Source: Levilactobacillus brevis
GTDB lineage: Bacteria > Bacillota > Bacilli > Lactobacillales > Lactobacillaceae
Reading direction: 5' to 3'
Assembly (NCBI GenBank): GCA_003666485.1
Contig: CP032931.1
Span: 496,001 to 560,000 of the forward strand
DNA: 64,000 nt
The notes below the pieces were generated by a model. That model worked only from the letters and a program-made list of their open reading frames with translations, was not told where the DNA came from and made no database searches. Each line of letters begins with the position of its first letter. Position 1 is the first letter of the stretch. Positions 7,617-16,404 of the stretch are shown piece after piece. Position numbers and translations under genes: made by a program.

Positions 7617-8435
7617 ATGAGAAGGCTTAAACGATTCGGAATACTACTCACGTTGGTGGGTGTGTTGCTGGGCGGGATACCTGCCGTCACGGCTCAGGCC
7701 AAGACGGTGGCGCAACCCGCGGCTATTAAGAAATTGGTCAAACGCGATTTCCGGTCAGTCCACGGCCGCTGGTCGGTCAAGGTGACGCGGCTAGGTAGCC
7801 CAGTGAGCATGACTACCGGCAATCGCCACGTTCAGGCGCAACGGTCCGCCAGCACCATCAAGGTCTACGTGATGCTCACCGTTTTTCAGCGCGCCCAAGC
7901 CCATCACCTGAAGCTGACGCGGACGGTCATGGGCAATCTTAAACGGATGATTTACTATTCGGACAACGCAGCCACGAACGCGTTGATCCGTAAGCTGGGT
8001 GGGTTTAAGCGGGTCAACCAAACGGCCAAACGGTTTGGGTTTAAGCACACCCATTTGCGTCGCTACATGCTGGACACCGTTGCGTTGCGCAGGGGTCACG
8101 ACAACTATACGTCGGTCCACGACCTCACACGATTCCTCACGCTAACTTATCAGCACCGGTTGCTGGGCAAGACCTATGATCGGAAGATGCTGGCATTGTT
8201 GCATCACTGCCGTAATCACAGCAAGCTCCCCAAGCTGGTGACCCACGCCAAGGTTTATAACAAGACCGGTGAGTTTCCTGCGAAGGGGGTCCAAAACGAT
8301 GCGGCACTCTTCAAGACTAAGCACGGCGTCTATACCGTCGTCGTTATGGCCCAACAAGGCCAGCAGTATGCCCAATACCGGGCAATGAACCGGCTAGGCC
8401 GGGATGTGGTGCATTATCTGAACAATCACGCGTAA
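7617..8435 (+). CDS. secreted class A beta-lactamase-fold serine hydrolase
   Basis: The 272-residue protein has a signal peptide ending near AQA-KT (residue 29). All three active-site motifs of the class A beta-lactamase/PBP-like fold are present: S79-T-I-K82 (SxxK), S115-D116-N117 (SDN) and K216-T217-G218 (KTG). Length and spacing fit the family. Such proteins in lactobacilli are usually D,D-peptidases or esterases of the cell surface; true beta-lactamase activity is not established, and the usual ExxLN omega-loop Glu is not obvious. Good ribosome site (AAAGGAG). Confidence 0.8.
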   Translation: MRRLKRFGILLTLVGVLLGGIPAVTAQAKTVAQPAAIKKLVKRDFRSVHGRWSVKVTRLGSPVSMTTGNRHVQAQRSASTIKVYVMLTVFQRAQAHHLKLTRTVMGNLKRMIYYSDNAATNALIRKLGGFKRVNQTAKRFGFKHTHLRRYMLDTVALRRGHDNYTSVHDLTRFLTLTYQHRLLGKTYDRKMLALLHHCRNHSKLPKLVTHAKVYNKTGEFPAKGVQNDAALFKTKHGVYTVVVMAQQGQQYAQYRAMNRLGRDVVHYLNNHA

Positions 8436-8447
8436 AAAAGCAGCGTA

Positions 8448-8577
8448 GAAGGACGTTTGGGAGAGAGTTCTCAGACGCCTTTGTTGTTGACTAAAATATT
8501 AAGAAAATGGTGTTTTCATTATTACGAAATTTGTATGTAAATGTTGTGTAAAGGCCCTATACGGCGGGCTTTTTCTC
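8448..8577 (+). terminator. two weak hairpins in the 8436-8692 gap
   Basis: A bulged hairpin at about 8448-8482 (GGACGTTTGGGA with TCTCAGACGCC) and a second at about 8549-8575 (AAAGGCCC with GGGCTTT, then T's). Either could end the hydrolase transcript. No gene is seen in this gap. Confidence 0.4.
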
Positions 8578-8692
8578 CGGTAAGATGGGAGTTAATCATT
8601 AGCGGCTGAGGTGATGGCTGGGGGACATCAGGTCCTTGAATCAATCGCCAAGAAGATGACAGTAACCGCCAAGAACCTGGGGAGGAATTCTG

Positions 8693-8959
8693 ATGGACGC
8701 AACAAGTTATCCTTACTTTCGAAAACGAATTAAGCACTACATGAAAACGGTGACGAACAACCAAGAACCTTTAATGATCACGCGCAAAAATAAACGTAAT
8801 GTGGTTTTAATTTCGGTTGAAGAATACAGTACGTTGTTAGAAAATCAATTTATTTTGAGCCACCTGGAAAGCCGGGCTTGGCTGCAGACGGCCGCGGAGC
8901 CCGAAGTGGTTGCTGAATCCATGGCGGAGTCGGCAGCTACCGAAGTCGAAGAGCCTTAA
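8693..8959 (+). CDS. Phd/YefM-type antitoxin-like protein, no toxin partner
   Basis: The 88-residue protein begins like Phd/YefM antitoxins: a short helix, then NNQEPLMITRKNKRNVVLISVEEYSTLLE, the hallmark of that DNA-binding dimer. The C-terminal third, where the toxin-binding segment would be, is an Ala/Glu-rich acidic tail (AAEPEVVAESMAESAATEVEEP). No RelE/YoeB/Doc-like gene follows: a terminator comes nine bases after the stop and an exonuclease-like gene after that. It is either an orphan antitoxin or a free-standing regulator. Confidence 0.7.
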   Translation: MDATSYPYFRKRIKHYMKTVTNNQEPLMITRKNKRNVVLISVEEYSTLLENQFILSHLESRAWLQTAAEPEVVAESMAESAATEVEEP

Positions 8960-8965
8960 GGAAGA

Positions 8966-8996
8966 GGTCTGGGATAGTATTGCCCAGACTTTTTTA
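8966..8996 (+). terminator. terminator after the Phd-like gene
   Basis: GTCTGGG (8967-8973) pairs perfectly with CCCAGAC (8983-8989), followed by TTTTTT. Confidence 0.88.
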
Positions 8997-9022
8997 GACA
9001 GGTCATCACTTAGAAATGGGGG

Positions 9023-10249
9023 ATGGACGTGACTAGTAGAATCGTGTACTTGGAGCAAAAGGCCGCCAGTAACGCGCCTGCCCAGACGCACAATCTATTT
9101 CTGGTGGGTTATGCGATTTTTCAGGTTGATCAGGGGGCCACACTGCGACCGGCATTAAATAGTTGGGGCAAGGTCCAAACGATTGTCGTGGACCACAAGG
9201 ACCGCTTTCGCATCACGTTTAGTTCGGGCCGGGTCTTTGTGTTGAGCCAAAAGAAAGTACTGACTTACGAAACCGACCGGGATGAGTTGACCCTGACGGA
9301 GCGGCTGCAAGACCACGGGTTAACGCTACCGGAGACGACACCGGCCCCAACTGCGCAAGCACCAGAGCACTTAACTCGGGTGTGGCCACAAGTAAATCGC
9401 CTGACCAGTATTCCCCGCAGTTACGTGGTGATCGACTGCGAATTTGGGGTCTTATTCAAGACGCAGCGTACCGGCGATGACGTTGCCATGACCCGCACCA
9501 CGATTGCCGGAGAGAAGGCGGGGATTTTTCAGCTGGCAGCTCTGGGCTATCAGGGTACCCAACCGCTGGATATCTTTTTCAATCGCTACGTGGACAATCC
9601 TAATTTTTCAGCAGACATGAAGCTACGGGGCCTGAAGGAAACGGGCGTCACGCTAGACAGATTCGAGCAACAGGCCTGGCCCCTAACCGTGGTGCATGCC
9701 TTTATCCAGCAAGTGCTGGCCCGTCGTTTGCCGCTAGTCTTCTGGGATCAGGGCAATGACTTGCGGTTACTGCAAAACACCTTGGCACAGGACTATGCGC
9801 AATTGACGGCAGCAGAACGCGCCATTTTGCAGGCCCCGCTCGCCGTCTTTGATGGCAGCCTGTACACCAACGAGGTCATCAATCGCAGTAATCATCAGCA
9901 TGCCAGTCGCCATTTCCTGCCGTTGAATGGGGTCGCGGGGTTACTGAATATTTTCAACCCGCACCAGCACAACGCGCTGTGGGACGCACAAACGACCCAT
10001 TACGTGGTGAACGCACTGGACCGGTTTAAGCGGACAGCGCCGTTGATCTTGACGGCACCGCAGCCCCGTGCGCCGCTTCAGTTACCGGCGCCTCAGCCAA
10101 CCGCAGATGTTCAGTCAGCTGCGCCAGTTCAGTTGGCCAAGTTGCAGGAACTTCGGGCAGCCGGTCAGACTTACCGTGAAATTGCCGGGCAATTGGGGAT
10201 GAGTCCCAGTACGGTCTGGCGAGCAGTGAAGCGGCATCAAGAGCGTTAG
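9023..10249 (+). CDS. DEDDh 3'-5' exonuclease-like protein fused to a C-terminal HTH
   Basis: The 408-residue protein has three parts. Residues 1-120 are a beta-rich domain I do not recognise. Residues 133-335 carry the DnaQ-like nuclease motifs: D138 and E140 in VVIDCEFG, D246 in QGNDLRLL, and H316 with D321 in HNALWD (H-x4-D). A Pro/Ala/Gln linker leads to residues 371-408, a helix-turn-helix of the resolvase/transposase kind (GQTYREIAGQLGMSPSTVWR). The fusion suggests a nuclease directed to particular DNA, but no substrate can be named. It stands alone. Confidence 0.72.
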   Translation: MDVTSRIVYLEQKAASNAPAQTHNLFLVGYAIFQVDQGATLRPALNSWGKVQTIVVDHKDRFRITFSSGRVFVLSQKKVLTYETDRDELTLTERLQDHGLTLPETTPAPTAQAPEHLTRVWPQVNRLTSIPRSYVVIDCEFGVLFKTQRTGDDVAMTRTTIAGEKAGIFQLAALGYQGTQPLDIFFNRYVDNPNFSADMKLRGLKETGVTLDRFEQQAWPLTVVHAFIQQVLARRLPLVFWDQGNDLRLLQNTLAQDYAQLTAAERAILQAPLAVFDGSLYTNEVINRSNHQHASRHFLPLNGVAGLLNIFNPHQHNALWDAQTTHYVVNALDRFKRTAPLILTAPQPRAPLQLPAPQPTADVQSAAPVQLAKLQELRAAGQTYREIAGQLGMSPSTVWRAVKRHQER

Positions 10250-10343
10250 GCTTGATAATTAAATTTATGAGACGTTTAACACGAACCCGCTCTGGAAACT
10301 CGTATAATAAGGAGTAATCAATGGGTGTAGGGGGTAAGTGTCA

Positions 10344-11663
10344 ATGACGGGAAAGCGAGCACCGCTGCGGGGACTGTGGCGGCTGAATCAGCGAATCGAA
10401 CAGTGGCGTGCCATGCGGGCAATCAAAGAAGCCCTGCGTGTCGCGTACCCATTTATCTTAGTCATGACCTTGATTGACGTGGTGGGCCAAGGCCTATTAA
10501 CGAAAAGTGGCTTTTTCTTTCAGATCTATCACGTTGGTAGTTGGCTGCCAGGGCTAGAGTTGTGGCGGCAGTTATTTCAAGTCATTAGCCTGGTGATCAA
10601 CGGCATCGTCGCGGTCATGGTGGCTTTTACCACGGGGCATTATTTGGCGCGAACTTATCGTGGTGATGCGCTGGCTGTAGGGGTCATGAGCGCGTTAGCC
10701 TTTCTGACGTTGAACGTGAATTATGATGCATTGAATACGCCGGTGCGAGGGAATGGCGATGACATCCCACAATTCATGGAAAATAACCTGGGACCACAAG
10801 GCATTTTTCTCGCCATTGTGGTGGGATTAGTGGTCGGTTGGTTCGGCTGTCATTTGATGAGTTGGCTGGGTAAATGGGCCTTGAAGCATCCCCAATGGGG
10901 CCAGCTGTCCTGGACCAGCCGGGTGGCCTGGCCGTTGGTCGTGGTTTTGACCCTCACGGTCGGCATGGGCTATGGTCTGAGTTGGCTGAACAGTGGCGGT
11001 TTGAATGGCTTGGTCTATCAGGGCTTGAACGCCTTGGTCACCAACCCAGGACACCGGGGGGTAATCATTCTTGCCGTGACGGCCATTAATAACGGCCTGT
11101 GGTGGCTGGGCTTGATCGGGCCCATTTCACTAGCAGGGAATAGTTCCGTGACGTCGCTGCAAAATCTGGCGTACGCGGTCCAACATGGCTCTGGTTGGAA
11201 TGCCCCCAATCCCATCACGTTGCATACGCTGGGCGATGCCTATGCCAACTTCGGCGGCGCGGGGATGACCTTGGCGTTGCTGCTGGCAATCTGGATCGGC
11301 TCCAAGCAGGCCAGTTACCGTCGCGTGGCCAATCAGACCTTTTTACCGAACCTGGTCAACTTGAACGAACCGACTCTGTTGGGCTTACCGCTTCTCTACA
11401 ACCCACTTTTACTGATTCCCTTTATCGTGGCACCAGCCGTGAATATCGTCGTGGCGTGGTGCGCGATTACGTGGAAATTGGTGCCGCCCATCGTCTATCC
11501 GGTGCCGCGAACGACGCCGGGACCACTGATTGCCTACCTAGGCACCGGTGGGGATTGGCGGGTGCTACTGTTGAGTCTGATCTGCCTAGCCTTGTCCGTG
11601 GCCATTTACCTGCCGTTCGTGCGGTTGGCCAATCTGGCAGGAGGTGATGACCATGCGGCGTAA
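10344..11663 (+). CDS. PTS EIIC-like sugar permease (lactose/cellobiose family)
   Basis: The protein (439 residues from ATG 10344; a GTG at 10338 is also possible) has about ten membrane segments and the signature of PTS IIC proteins of the Lac/Chb family near residues 340-360: LNEPTLLGLPLLYNPLLLIPF. No IIA or IIB gene is nearby, so it would rely on components encoded elsewhere. Its end overlaps the start of a DUF915 hydrolase gene. A -10-like TATAAT lies at 10303-10308. Substrate unknown. Confidence 0.8.
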   Translation: MTGKRAPLRGLWRLNQRIEQWRAMRAIKEALRVAYPFILVMTLIDVVGQGLLTKSGFFFQIYHVGSWLPGLELWRQLFQVISLVINGIVAVMVAFTTGHYLARTYRGDALAVGVMSALAFLTLNVNYDALNTPVRGNGDDIPQFMENNLGPQGIFLAIVVGLVVGWFGCHLMSWLGKWALKHPQWGQLSWTSRVAWPLVVVLTLTVGMGYGLSWLNSGGLNGLVYQGLNALVTNPGHRGVIILAVTAINNGLWWLGLIGPISLAGNSSVTSLQNLAYAVQHGSGWNAPNPITLHTLGDAYANFGGAGMTLALLLAIWIGSKQASYRRVANQTFLPNLVNLNEPTLLGLPLLYNPLLLIPFIVAPAVNIVVAWCAITWKLVPPIVYPVPRTTPGPLIAYLGTGGDWRVLLLSLICLALSVAIYLPFVRLANLAGGDDHAA

Positions 11664-12546
11664 TTGGTGGCGTTGGGTGCTTGGTGTACTCGTGGTGCTG
11701 GCCATTTTCCTGCCCAGCACGGCGTGGATGCACCAACGAATTACCCAGTATAAGTCAAATTATAAAACGCCGTTGAACCCAACCATCATGGTTCCTGGGT
11801 CCAGCGCGAGCCAAAATCGGTTTGATTCGTTGATCACGCAATTGCGGCAGGAGACCAAGGTAGCCCACAGTGTGCTGAAGGTCAAGGTTGCCGAAAATGG
11901 CCAGCTATCCTATACCGGTTCCATTCGGCGAGGGGATAATCAGCCCTTTATCGTGATTGCTTTTGAGAACAACCGTGATGGCTATGAAAATATCAATAAG
12001 CAGGCCCGCTGGTTGAACGTGGCTTTCAAGGATCTCGTGAAGACCTACCACTTCAACCATTTCTCGGCGATGGGTCACTCTAATGGTGGTCTGATTTTGA
12101 GCCTATTCCTAGAGAAATACTTTGCCCAGACACCGCACGTAGACGTGGATCGGTTGATGACGATTGCCACGCCATACAATATGGAATCCAACAGCACGAC
12201 GACGCAAACGGCCATCCTAAAGGAACTGATTGCTGGTCGGCGACAGTTGCCCAAGAAATTGACCGTCTACTCGGTTGCTGGTACTGAAAATTATTCGAGT
12301 GACGGGACGGTACCCGCTAATAGCGTGAACCAAGGAAAGTACGTCTTCCAAAATCAGGTGGCCCATTACACGCAGATCACGGTGACCGGTGATAACACGA
12401 CGCACTCGGATCTGCCGCAAAACAAGCAGATTGTCCTCCTGATTCGGCAATACCTGTTACAAGAAAATCTTCCCGCCAAGGACCGAGCACAGAATCAAGC
12501 CGACACCAAACGCCGGTCACTTACCGGTGAGACCGGCCTACCTTAA
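11653..12546 (+). CDS. DUF915 alpha/beta hydrolase, membrane-anchored or secreted
   Basis: The protein (297 residues) begins with one membrane segment (WWRWVLGVLVVLAIFLPS). The body is DUF915-like: NPTIMVPGSSAS forms the oxyanion-loop strand, GHSNGG holds the nucleophile Ser, and a late THSDLP motif probably supplies the His. The ATG at 11653 is eight bases after AGGAGG, so the gene overlaps the IIC gene by eleven bases and is translationally coupled to it. It probably acts outside the cell as an esterase; substrate unknown. Confidence 0.78.
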   Translation: MRRNWWRWVLGVLVVLAIFLPSTAWMHQRITQYKSNYKTPLNPTIMVPGSSASQNRFDSLITQLRQETKVAHSVLKVKVAENGQLSYTGSIRRGDNQPFIVIAFENNRDGYENINKQARWLNVAFKDLVKTYHFNHFSAMGHSNGGLILSLFLEKYFAQTPHVDVDRLMTIATPYNMESNSTTTQTAILKELIAGRRQLPKKLTVYSVAGTENYSSDGTVPANSVNQGKYVFQNQVAHYTQITVTGDNTTHSDLPQNKQIVLLIRQYLLQENLPAKDRAQNQADTKRRSLTGETGLP

Positions 12547-12550
12547 TCAT

Positions 12551-12561
12551 TCTGGTATAAT
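12551..12561 (+). promoter_or_regulatory. extended -10 promoter of the LysR gene
   Basis: TGGTATAAT is an extended -10 element, 26 bases before the GTG start of the LysR-type gene. Confidence 0.5.
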
Positions 12562-12587
12562 AAGAAAAAACGGTGGGAGGTCTTCAC

Positions 12588-13445
12588 GTGAATTTTCGGC
12601 AATTGGAATATTTCTTAGCGGTGGCTAACGCCGGTCAGATTACGGCTGCGGCGCAACAACTGCACATGGCCCAACCGCCCTTGAGTTATCAACTCAAGCA
12701 GTTGGAGGCAGAACTCGGGGTGACGCTCCTGAACCGCTCGGCAACTGGGACGACCTTGACGCCAGCCGGTCAGCTATTGCGAGACTATGCCCAACAATTG
12801 ATAGACCTGCGAGAACGTGCTGATAGCCAGGTTCGCTCGCTGGGCCAAGGCCTGGCCGGTGTGTTGTCAGTTGGGGTCATCTCCTCATCCATCGGGGCCA
12901 CGCCCAACGCCAAGCTGCGTACGCTAACCCGTCACTACCCCAAGGTGCAGATTCGCCTATTTGAGGACAATACCTACGGCCTGATTGACCGACTGGACAA
13001 ACGTCTGATCGATGTGGCCATTGTGCGGACGCCCTTTACAGCACCGGGGCTGGCCAGCAAGGAATTGGCGACGGAATCGATGGTGGCGGTGGTTCCCAAG
13101 AAGTATGACCACTTTCCGGCGGCGACACTCAAGGTCGAGGACCTCGCCAGCGTACCCCTGATTATCTACCGGCGCTTTGAGCACCTGTTTCAAACGACCT
13201 TTGCGGCCAAACGGATGGCGCCCTTTATTGCCTGTACCTGTGACGATGCCCGGACCGCTGTTCAGTGGGCGGAGTCACGGATGGGGGTCGCGGTGGTCCC
13301 ACAGTCAGTTGCCGAGCAGACCAGTGGTGCCCAGACGGCCGTTCGCTTGATTCGCTACCAGCCGTGGCGAACCACTCTGAAATTGGTCTGGCCGGAACAG
13401 ATCACGCCGAGCCCACTGTTACAGCGCTTCATTGATAGTTATTGA
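12588..13445 (+). CDS. LysR-type transcriptional regulator
   Basis: The protein (285 residues) has an N-terminal winged HTH (FRQLEYFLAVANAGQITAAA then QPPLSYQLKQLEAELGVTLL) and a substrate-binding domain. GTG at 12588 (giving MNFRQLEYF) is chosen because GGGAGG lies eight bases upstream; the longer frame from 12573 begins inside that ribosome site. It follows the IIC/hydrolase pair in the same direction and could regulate it, though LysR genes more often face their targets. Effector unknown. Confidence 0.88.
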   Translation: MNFRQLEYFLAVANAGQITAAAQQLHMAQPPLSYQLKQLEAELGVTLLNRSATGTTLTPAGQLLRDYAQQLIDLRERADSQVRSLGQGLAGVLSVGVISSSIGATPNAKLRTLTRHYPKVQIRLFEDNTYGLIDRLDKRLIDVAIVRTPFTAPGLASKELATESMVAVVPKKYDHFPAATLKVEDLASVPLIIYRRFEHLFQTTFAAKRMAPFIACTCDDARTAVQWAESRMGVAVVPQSVAEQTSGAQTAVRLIRYQPWRTTLKLVWPEQITPSPLLQRFIDSY

Positions 13446-13465
13446 ATATATGCTAAATACAAAAT

Positions 13466-13507
13466 AAGCCACCTAGCCATATTTATTTTATATGGCTAGG
13501 TGGCTTT
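13466..13507 (+). terminator. strong terminator after the LysR gene
   Basis: A perfect stem of about 17 base pairs (AAGCCACCTAGCCATAT with its complement) around a short T-rich loop, followed by TTTG. The rest of the gap to 13773 holds no gene; a TTGACT at 13594 with CTATAT 18 bases on is a possible promoter for the TauE gene. Confidence 0.8.
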
Positions 13508-13773
13508 GTCGTGAAAGCGATTCACCACCAATAACCGCGTTGCTTATCCGGTGTGCTTAGACGTGCGGACAAGTATCTTGGCCAAATTAATATTTGACTT
13601 TTAGTGAACAAACAGAGCTATATGTAAAGATGAACGTTGATATTCAAGTAAATCAACAAGTGAGTAAAATCACAATCGTTTCTAAAATCACAAGCTGACA
13701 AACTTGCCGCCAGCCCAGCAAAGGTTGATAATCAATTAAGTGATTTCGATTGATTAGGAGGGACAGCACACTT

Positions 13774-14619
13774 ATGATTCATACAGCTATTATTATGTTG
13801 GCCGTGGGTATCTTCGCCGGAATTGCCGGCGCTATCCTCGGTATCGGCGGGGGAATGATCATCACGCCGATTCTAACCCTTGGGATGGGATTAGACATTA
13901 AATACGCGATTGGAGCCAGCATCATTGCCGTGATTGCGACCAGTTCCGGGTCAACGATTGCTTATTTGCGCGACAACGTCCTTAACTTGCGGGTCGCCAT
14001 GTTCTTGGAAATCGCGACGACCATCGGAGCCATTGTTGGCGCCCTGTTGACGGGGGTTCTGGACCCGAAGTACCTGTACTTACTCTTCGGCTGCCTATTG
14101 GTCTTTTCTGGGTGGAACATGTACCGAAAGCTCCGGCGTGGTCAAGAGGTCTTACAACGGGTCGAACCCGATAAGATTGCAGCCAAGCTCAAGCTCAACG
14201 GCACCTATTTTGATAAAGCCGAAATGAAGGACGTCGACTACCAGGTGGAAAATGTGCCCGCTGGTTTTTCCGTGATGTTTGGGGCCGGGGTTGCCAGTGG
14301 CCTACTGGGCATCGGTTCCGGGGCGTTCAAGGTCATGGCATTGGATACCTTCATGAAAATGCCGTTGAAGCCTTCCAGCTCGACATCTAATCTGATGATG
14401 GGGGTCACCGCGGCCGCTAGTGCGACGGTGTACTTCTTTAACGGTGCCATCCTGCCGGGGATTGCGGTACCGATGGCCTTGGGAATTTTGGTGGGGGCCG
14501 TGATTGGCTCACGCATCATGCAAGTACTGCCAGCGCGGTGGATTCGTATCGCGTTCATTCCCATTATCTTGTACATTGGTTTTGAAATGTTATTTAAAGG
14601 ATTGGGGGTTCACTTCTAA
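13774..14619 (+). CDS. TauE/SafE-family anion exporter
   Basis: The protein (281 residues) is a membrane permease with the TauE/SafE pattern: two similar halves, each with a Gly-rich turn (GAILGIGGGMIITPIL near the start; ASGLLGIGSGAFKVMAL in the middle). The family moves sulfite, sulfonates or other small organic anions; the substrate here is unknown. ATG at 13774 follows GGAGGG; the upstream in-frame codons lack a ribosome site. Its stop overlaps the DUF1634 start by one base (TAATG), the usual pairing in lactobacilli. Confidence 0.85.
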   Translation: MIHTAIIMLAVGIFAGIAGAILGIGGGMIITPILTLGMGLDIKYAIGASIIAVIATSSGSTIAYLRDNVLNLRVAMFLEIATTIGAIVGALLTGVLDPKYLYLLFGCLLVFSGWNMYRKLRRGQEVLQRVEPDKIAAKLKLNGTYFDKAEMKDVDYQVENVPAGFSVMFGAGVASGLLGIGSGAFKVMALDTFMKMPLKPSSSTSNLMMGVTAAASATVYFFNGAILPGIAVPMALGILVGAVIGSRIMQVLPARWIRIAFIPIILYIGFEMLFKGLGVHF

Positions 14620-14993
14620 TGGAGGAAAAACCAACAACGGCCAGAGAAATGGCCCAGGTCGAAACGATCATTGGCCGCATCTTACAGGTCGGCGTCATTT
14701 TCTCAGCAATCATCATGCTCATTGGCTTGGCTCTCTTCTTGGTCACGGGCTACTCGGGCTACGCAGGTGATTTTGTGCCCCGGCAAATGGGCATGATTCT
14801 GGCCGGCACTTGGCAGTTAAAGCCTTACGCCATTATGATGTTGGGTGTTTACTGCCTGATCTTAACGCCGGTCTTACGGGTCGTCGTGTCAATCTACGCG
14901 TTTTACAAAGAAAAGGATCATTTGTACGTGGCCATCACCACTTTGGTATTGATTATTTTATTAATCGCCCTAGTGATTGGGGTCAAGGGTTAA
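14619..14993 (+). CDS. DUF1634 membrane protein, partner of TauE
   Basis: The 124-residue protein has three hydrophobic segments with a short soluble N-terminus. Motifs such as EMAQVETIIGRILQVGVIFSA and a middle LKPYAIMMLGVYCLILTPVLRV match DUF1634 proteins, which almost always follow TauE/SafE genes. The one-base overlap implies coupled translation and probably a complex with the transporter. Molecular role not known. Confidence 0.8.
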   Translation: MEEKPTTAREMAQVETIIGRILQVGVIFSAIIMLIGLALFLVTGYSGYAGDFVPRQMGMILAGTWQLKPYAIMMLGVYCLILTPVLRVVVSIYAFYKEKDHLYVAITTLVLIILLIALVIGVKG

Positions 14994-15017
14994 CCACAGA
15001 ATAGAAGCGTATCACGG

Positions 15018-15045
15018 GGTCTGGGGCAAAAGTCTCGGACCTTTT
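15018..15045 (+). terminator. terminator after the TauE-DUF1634 pair
   Basis: GGTCTGGG pairs with CTCGGACC with two G-U pairs, followed by TTTTG. Confidence 0.6.
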
Positions 15046-15159
15046 GTGTCTCCGAATATATGGTGTTGAAACCTGGCCCAACGCATTCGTTAAATTACTT
15101 GATTCTGGCAGCGGTGTGCTAAACTATTAAGTAACGAGATTACGAGAGAGGCGACGAGC

Positions 15160-16404
15160 GTGGGGACACGGAAAACGGAACAGTGGCGGCGAAATTTAGC
15201 GGTATTGTGGTTAGGAACCTTTATTGCCGGAATGGGCTTCAGTGAAATCATGCCCTTCATTTCGCTATATGTGGATGACCTGGGCACCTTTACCCGGGGC
15301 CAACTGACCATGTATAGTGGGGTGACCTATGCGGCGACCTTCCTGGTGATTGCGGTGGTTTCCCCGTTGTGGGGCAAGTTAGCGGACCGTAAAGGCCGAA
15401 AATTAATGCTACTGCGGTCGTCGCTGGGGATGGCCGTCGTGATTGGCATGATGGGCTTCGTCAGCAACGTTTGGGAGCTGATTGGTCTGCGATTCCTGCA
15501 AGGCTTTTTTGCCGGGTATATCCCTAACGCCAGCGCCTTGATTGCGGCGGAAACGCCTAAGGCCAAGAGTGGCAACGCGCTGGGCATTTTGACCACCGGG
15601 TACGTGAGTGGCAACCTGATTGGGCCGGTGCTGGGCGGCATCTTGGCGCAGGTCTTTTCGATTCGCTGGACGTTTATTCTAACCGGGATTTTCCTGATTA
15701 TCGTGTTCTTCCTTAGTGCTACGCTGGTTCACGAACACTTCACGCCCGTTAGCAAGGAGAAACAAGCCCAGGCTGGTTTTTGGCTGAAACAGGTCAAGAA
15801 CCCAACGCTGATCATAGTCCTGCTGGTATCGACGATGTTCATTCAGATGGGTAATAACTCCATCACGCCCATCATCAGCCTGTACGTGCGGGAGCTCATG
15901 CACCATACTGGGCCGATCACCCTGGTGGCCGGCATCATTGCGGCGTTACCCGGAATTTCCACGCTGCTAGCGGCACCCAAATTAGGGGAGTACGGCGACC
16001 GGCACGGCACCCAACGCGTGCTGATCTTTGGCTACGTCTTTGCCGTGATCATGTACTTTCCGCAGGGCTTCGTCACCAGCATTTGGCTCTTGGGGATTCT
16101 GCGGTTCATGATTGGGGTTTCCGATGGGGCACTGTTCCCGGCGGTACAAACGATGCTGACCAAGAACGCGCCGCACTCGTTGACCGGGACCGTCTTTAGC
16201 TGGAACCAGTCCTTTCAGGCCCTCGGCAGTATGCTGGGCGCGATGCTCGGTGGGGTCGTGGCCAACTGGTTCGATTACAGCGGGGTCTTCACGTTTACCG
16301 CGATTACCCTGTTATTAAATTTCTTATTACTGTGGTGGCTCGTCCCCGAAATTCGGCAGTGGCGCGGTTCATCCACTTCAAGGAGCAATACTACCCATGA
16401 CTAA
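15160..16404 (+). CDS. MFS multidrug efflux transporter (MdtG-like)
   Basis: The 414-residue protein has about 12 membrane segments and major facilitator motifs, including PLWGKLADRKGRKLMLLRSS (motif A between TM2 and TM3), a motif A-like GEYGDRHGTQRVL in the second half, and GFFAGYIPNASALIAAE. The pattern fits the drug:H+ antiporter group. Start is GTG with GAGAGG upstream. Its last eight bases overlap the relP start, linking efflux and alarmone synthesis in one transcript. Confidence 0.85.
   Translation: MGTRKTEQWRRNLAVLWLGTFIAGMGFSEIMPFISLYVDDLGTFTRGQLTMYSGVTYAATFLVIAVVSPLWGKLADRKGRKLMLLRSSLGMAVVIGMMGFVSNVWELIGLRFLQGFFAGYIPNASALIAAETPKAKSGNALGILTTGYVSGNLIGPVLGGILAQVFSIRWTFILTGIFLIIVFFLSATLVHEHFTPVSKEKQAQAGFWLKQVKNPTLIIVLLVSTMFIQMGNNSITPIISLYVRELMHHTGPITLVAGIIAALPGISTLLAAPKLGEYGDRHGTQRVLIFGYVFAVIMYFPQGFVTSIWLLGILRFMIGVSDGALFPAVQTMLTKNAPHSLTGTVFSWNQSFQALGSMLGAMLGGVVANWFDYSGVFTFTAITLLLNFLLLWWLVPEIRQWRGSSTSRSNTTHD

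Noticed and set aside
13511-13524. cre-like TGAAAGCGATTCAC downstream of the LysR gene
   Set aside because: The right half does not match, and it sits just past a terminator more than 200 bases from the next start.
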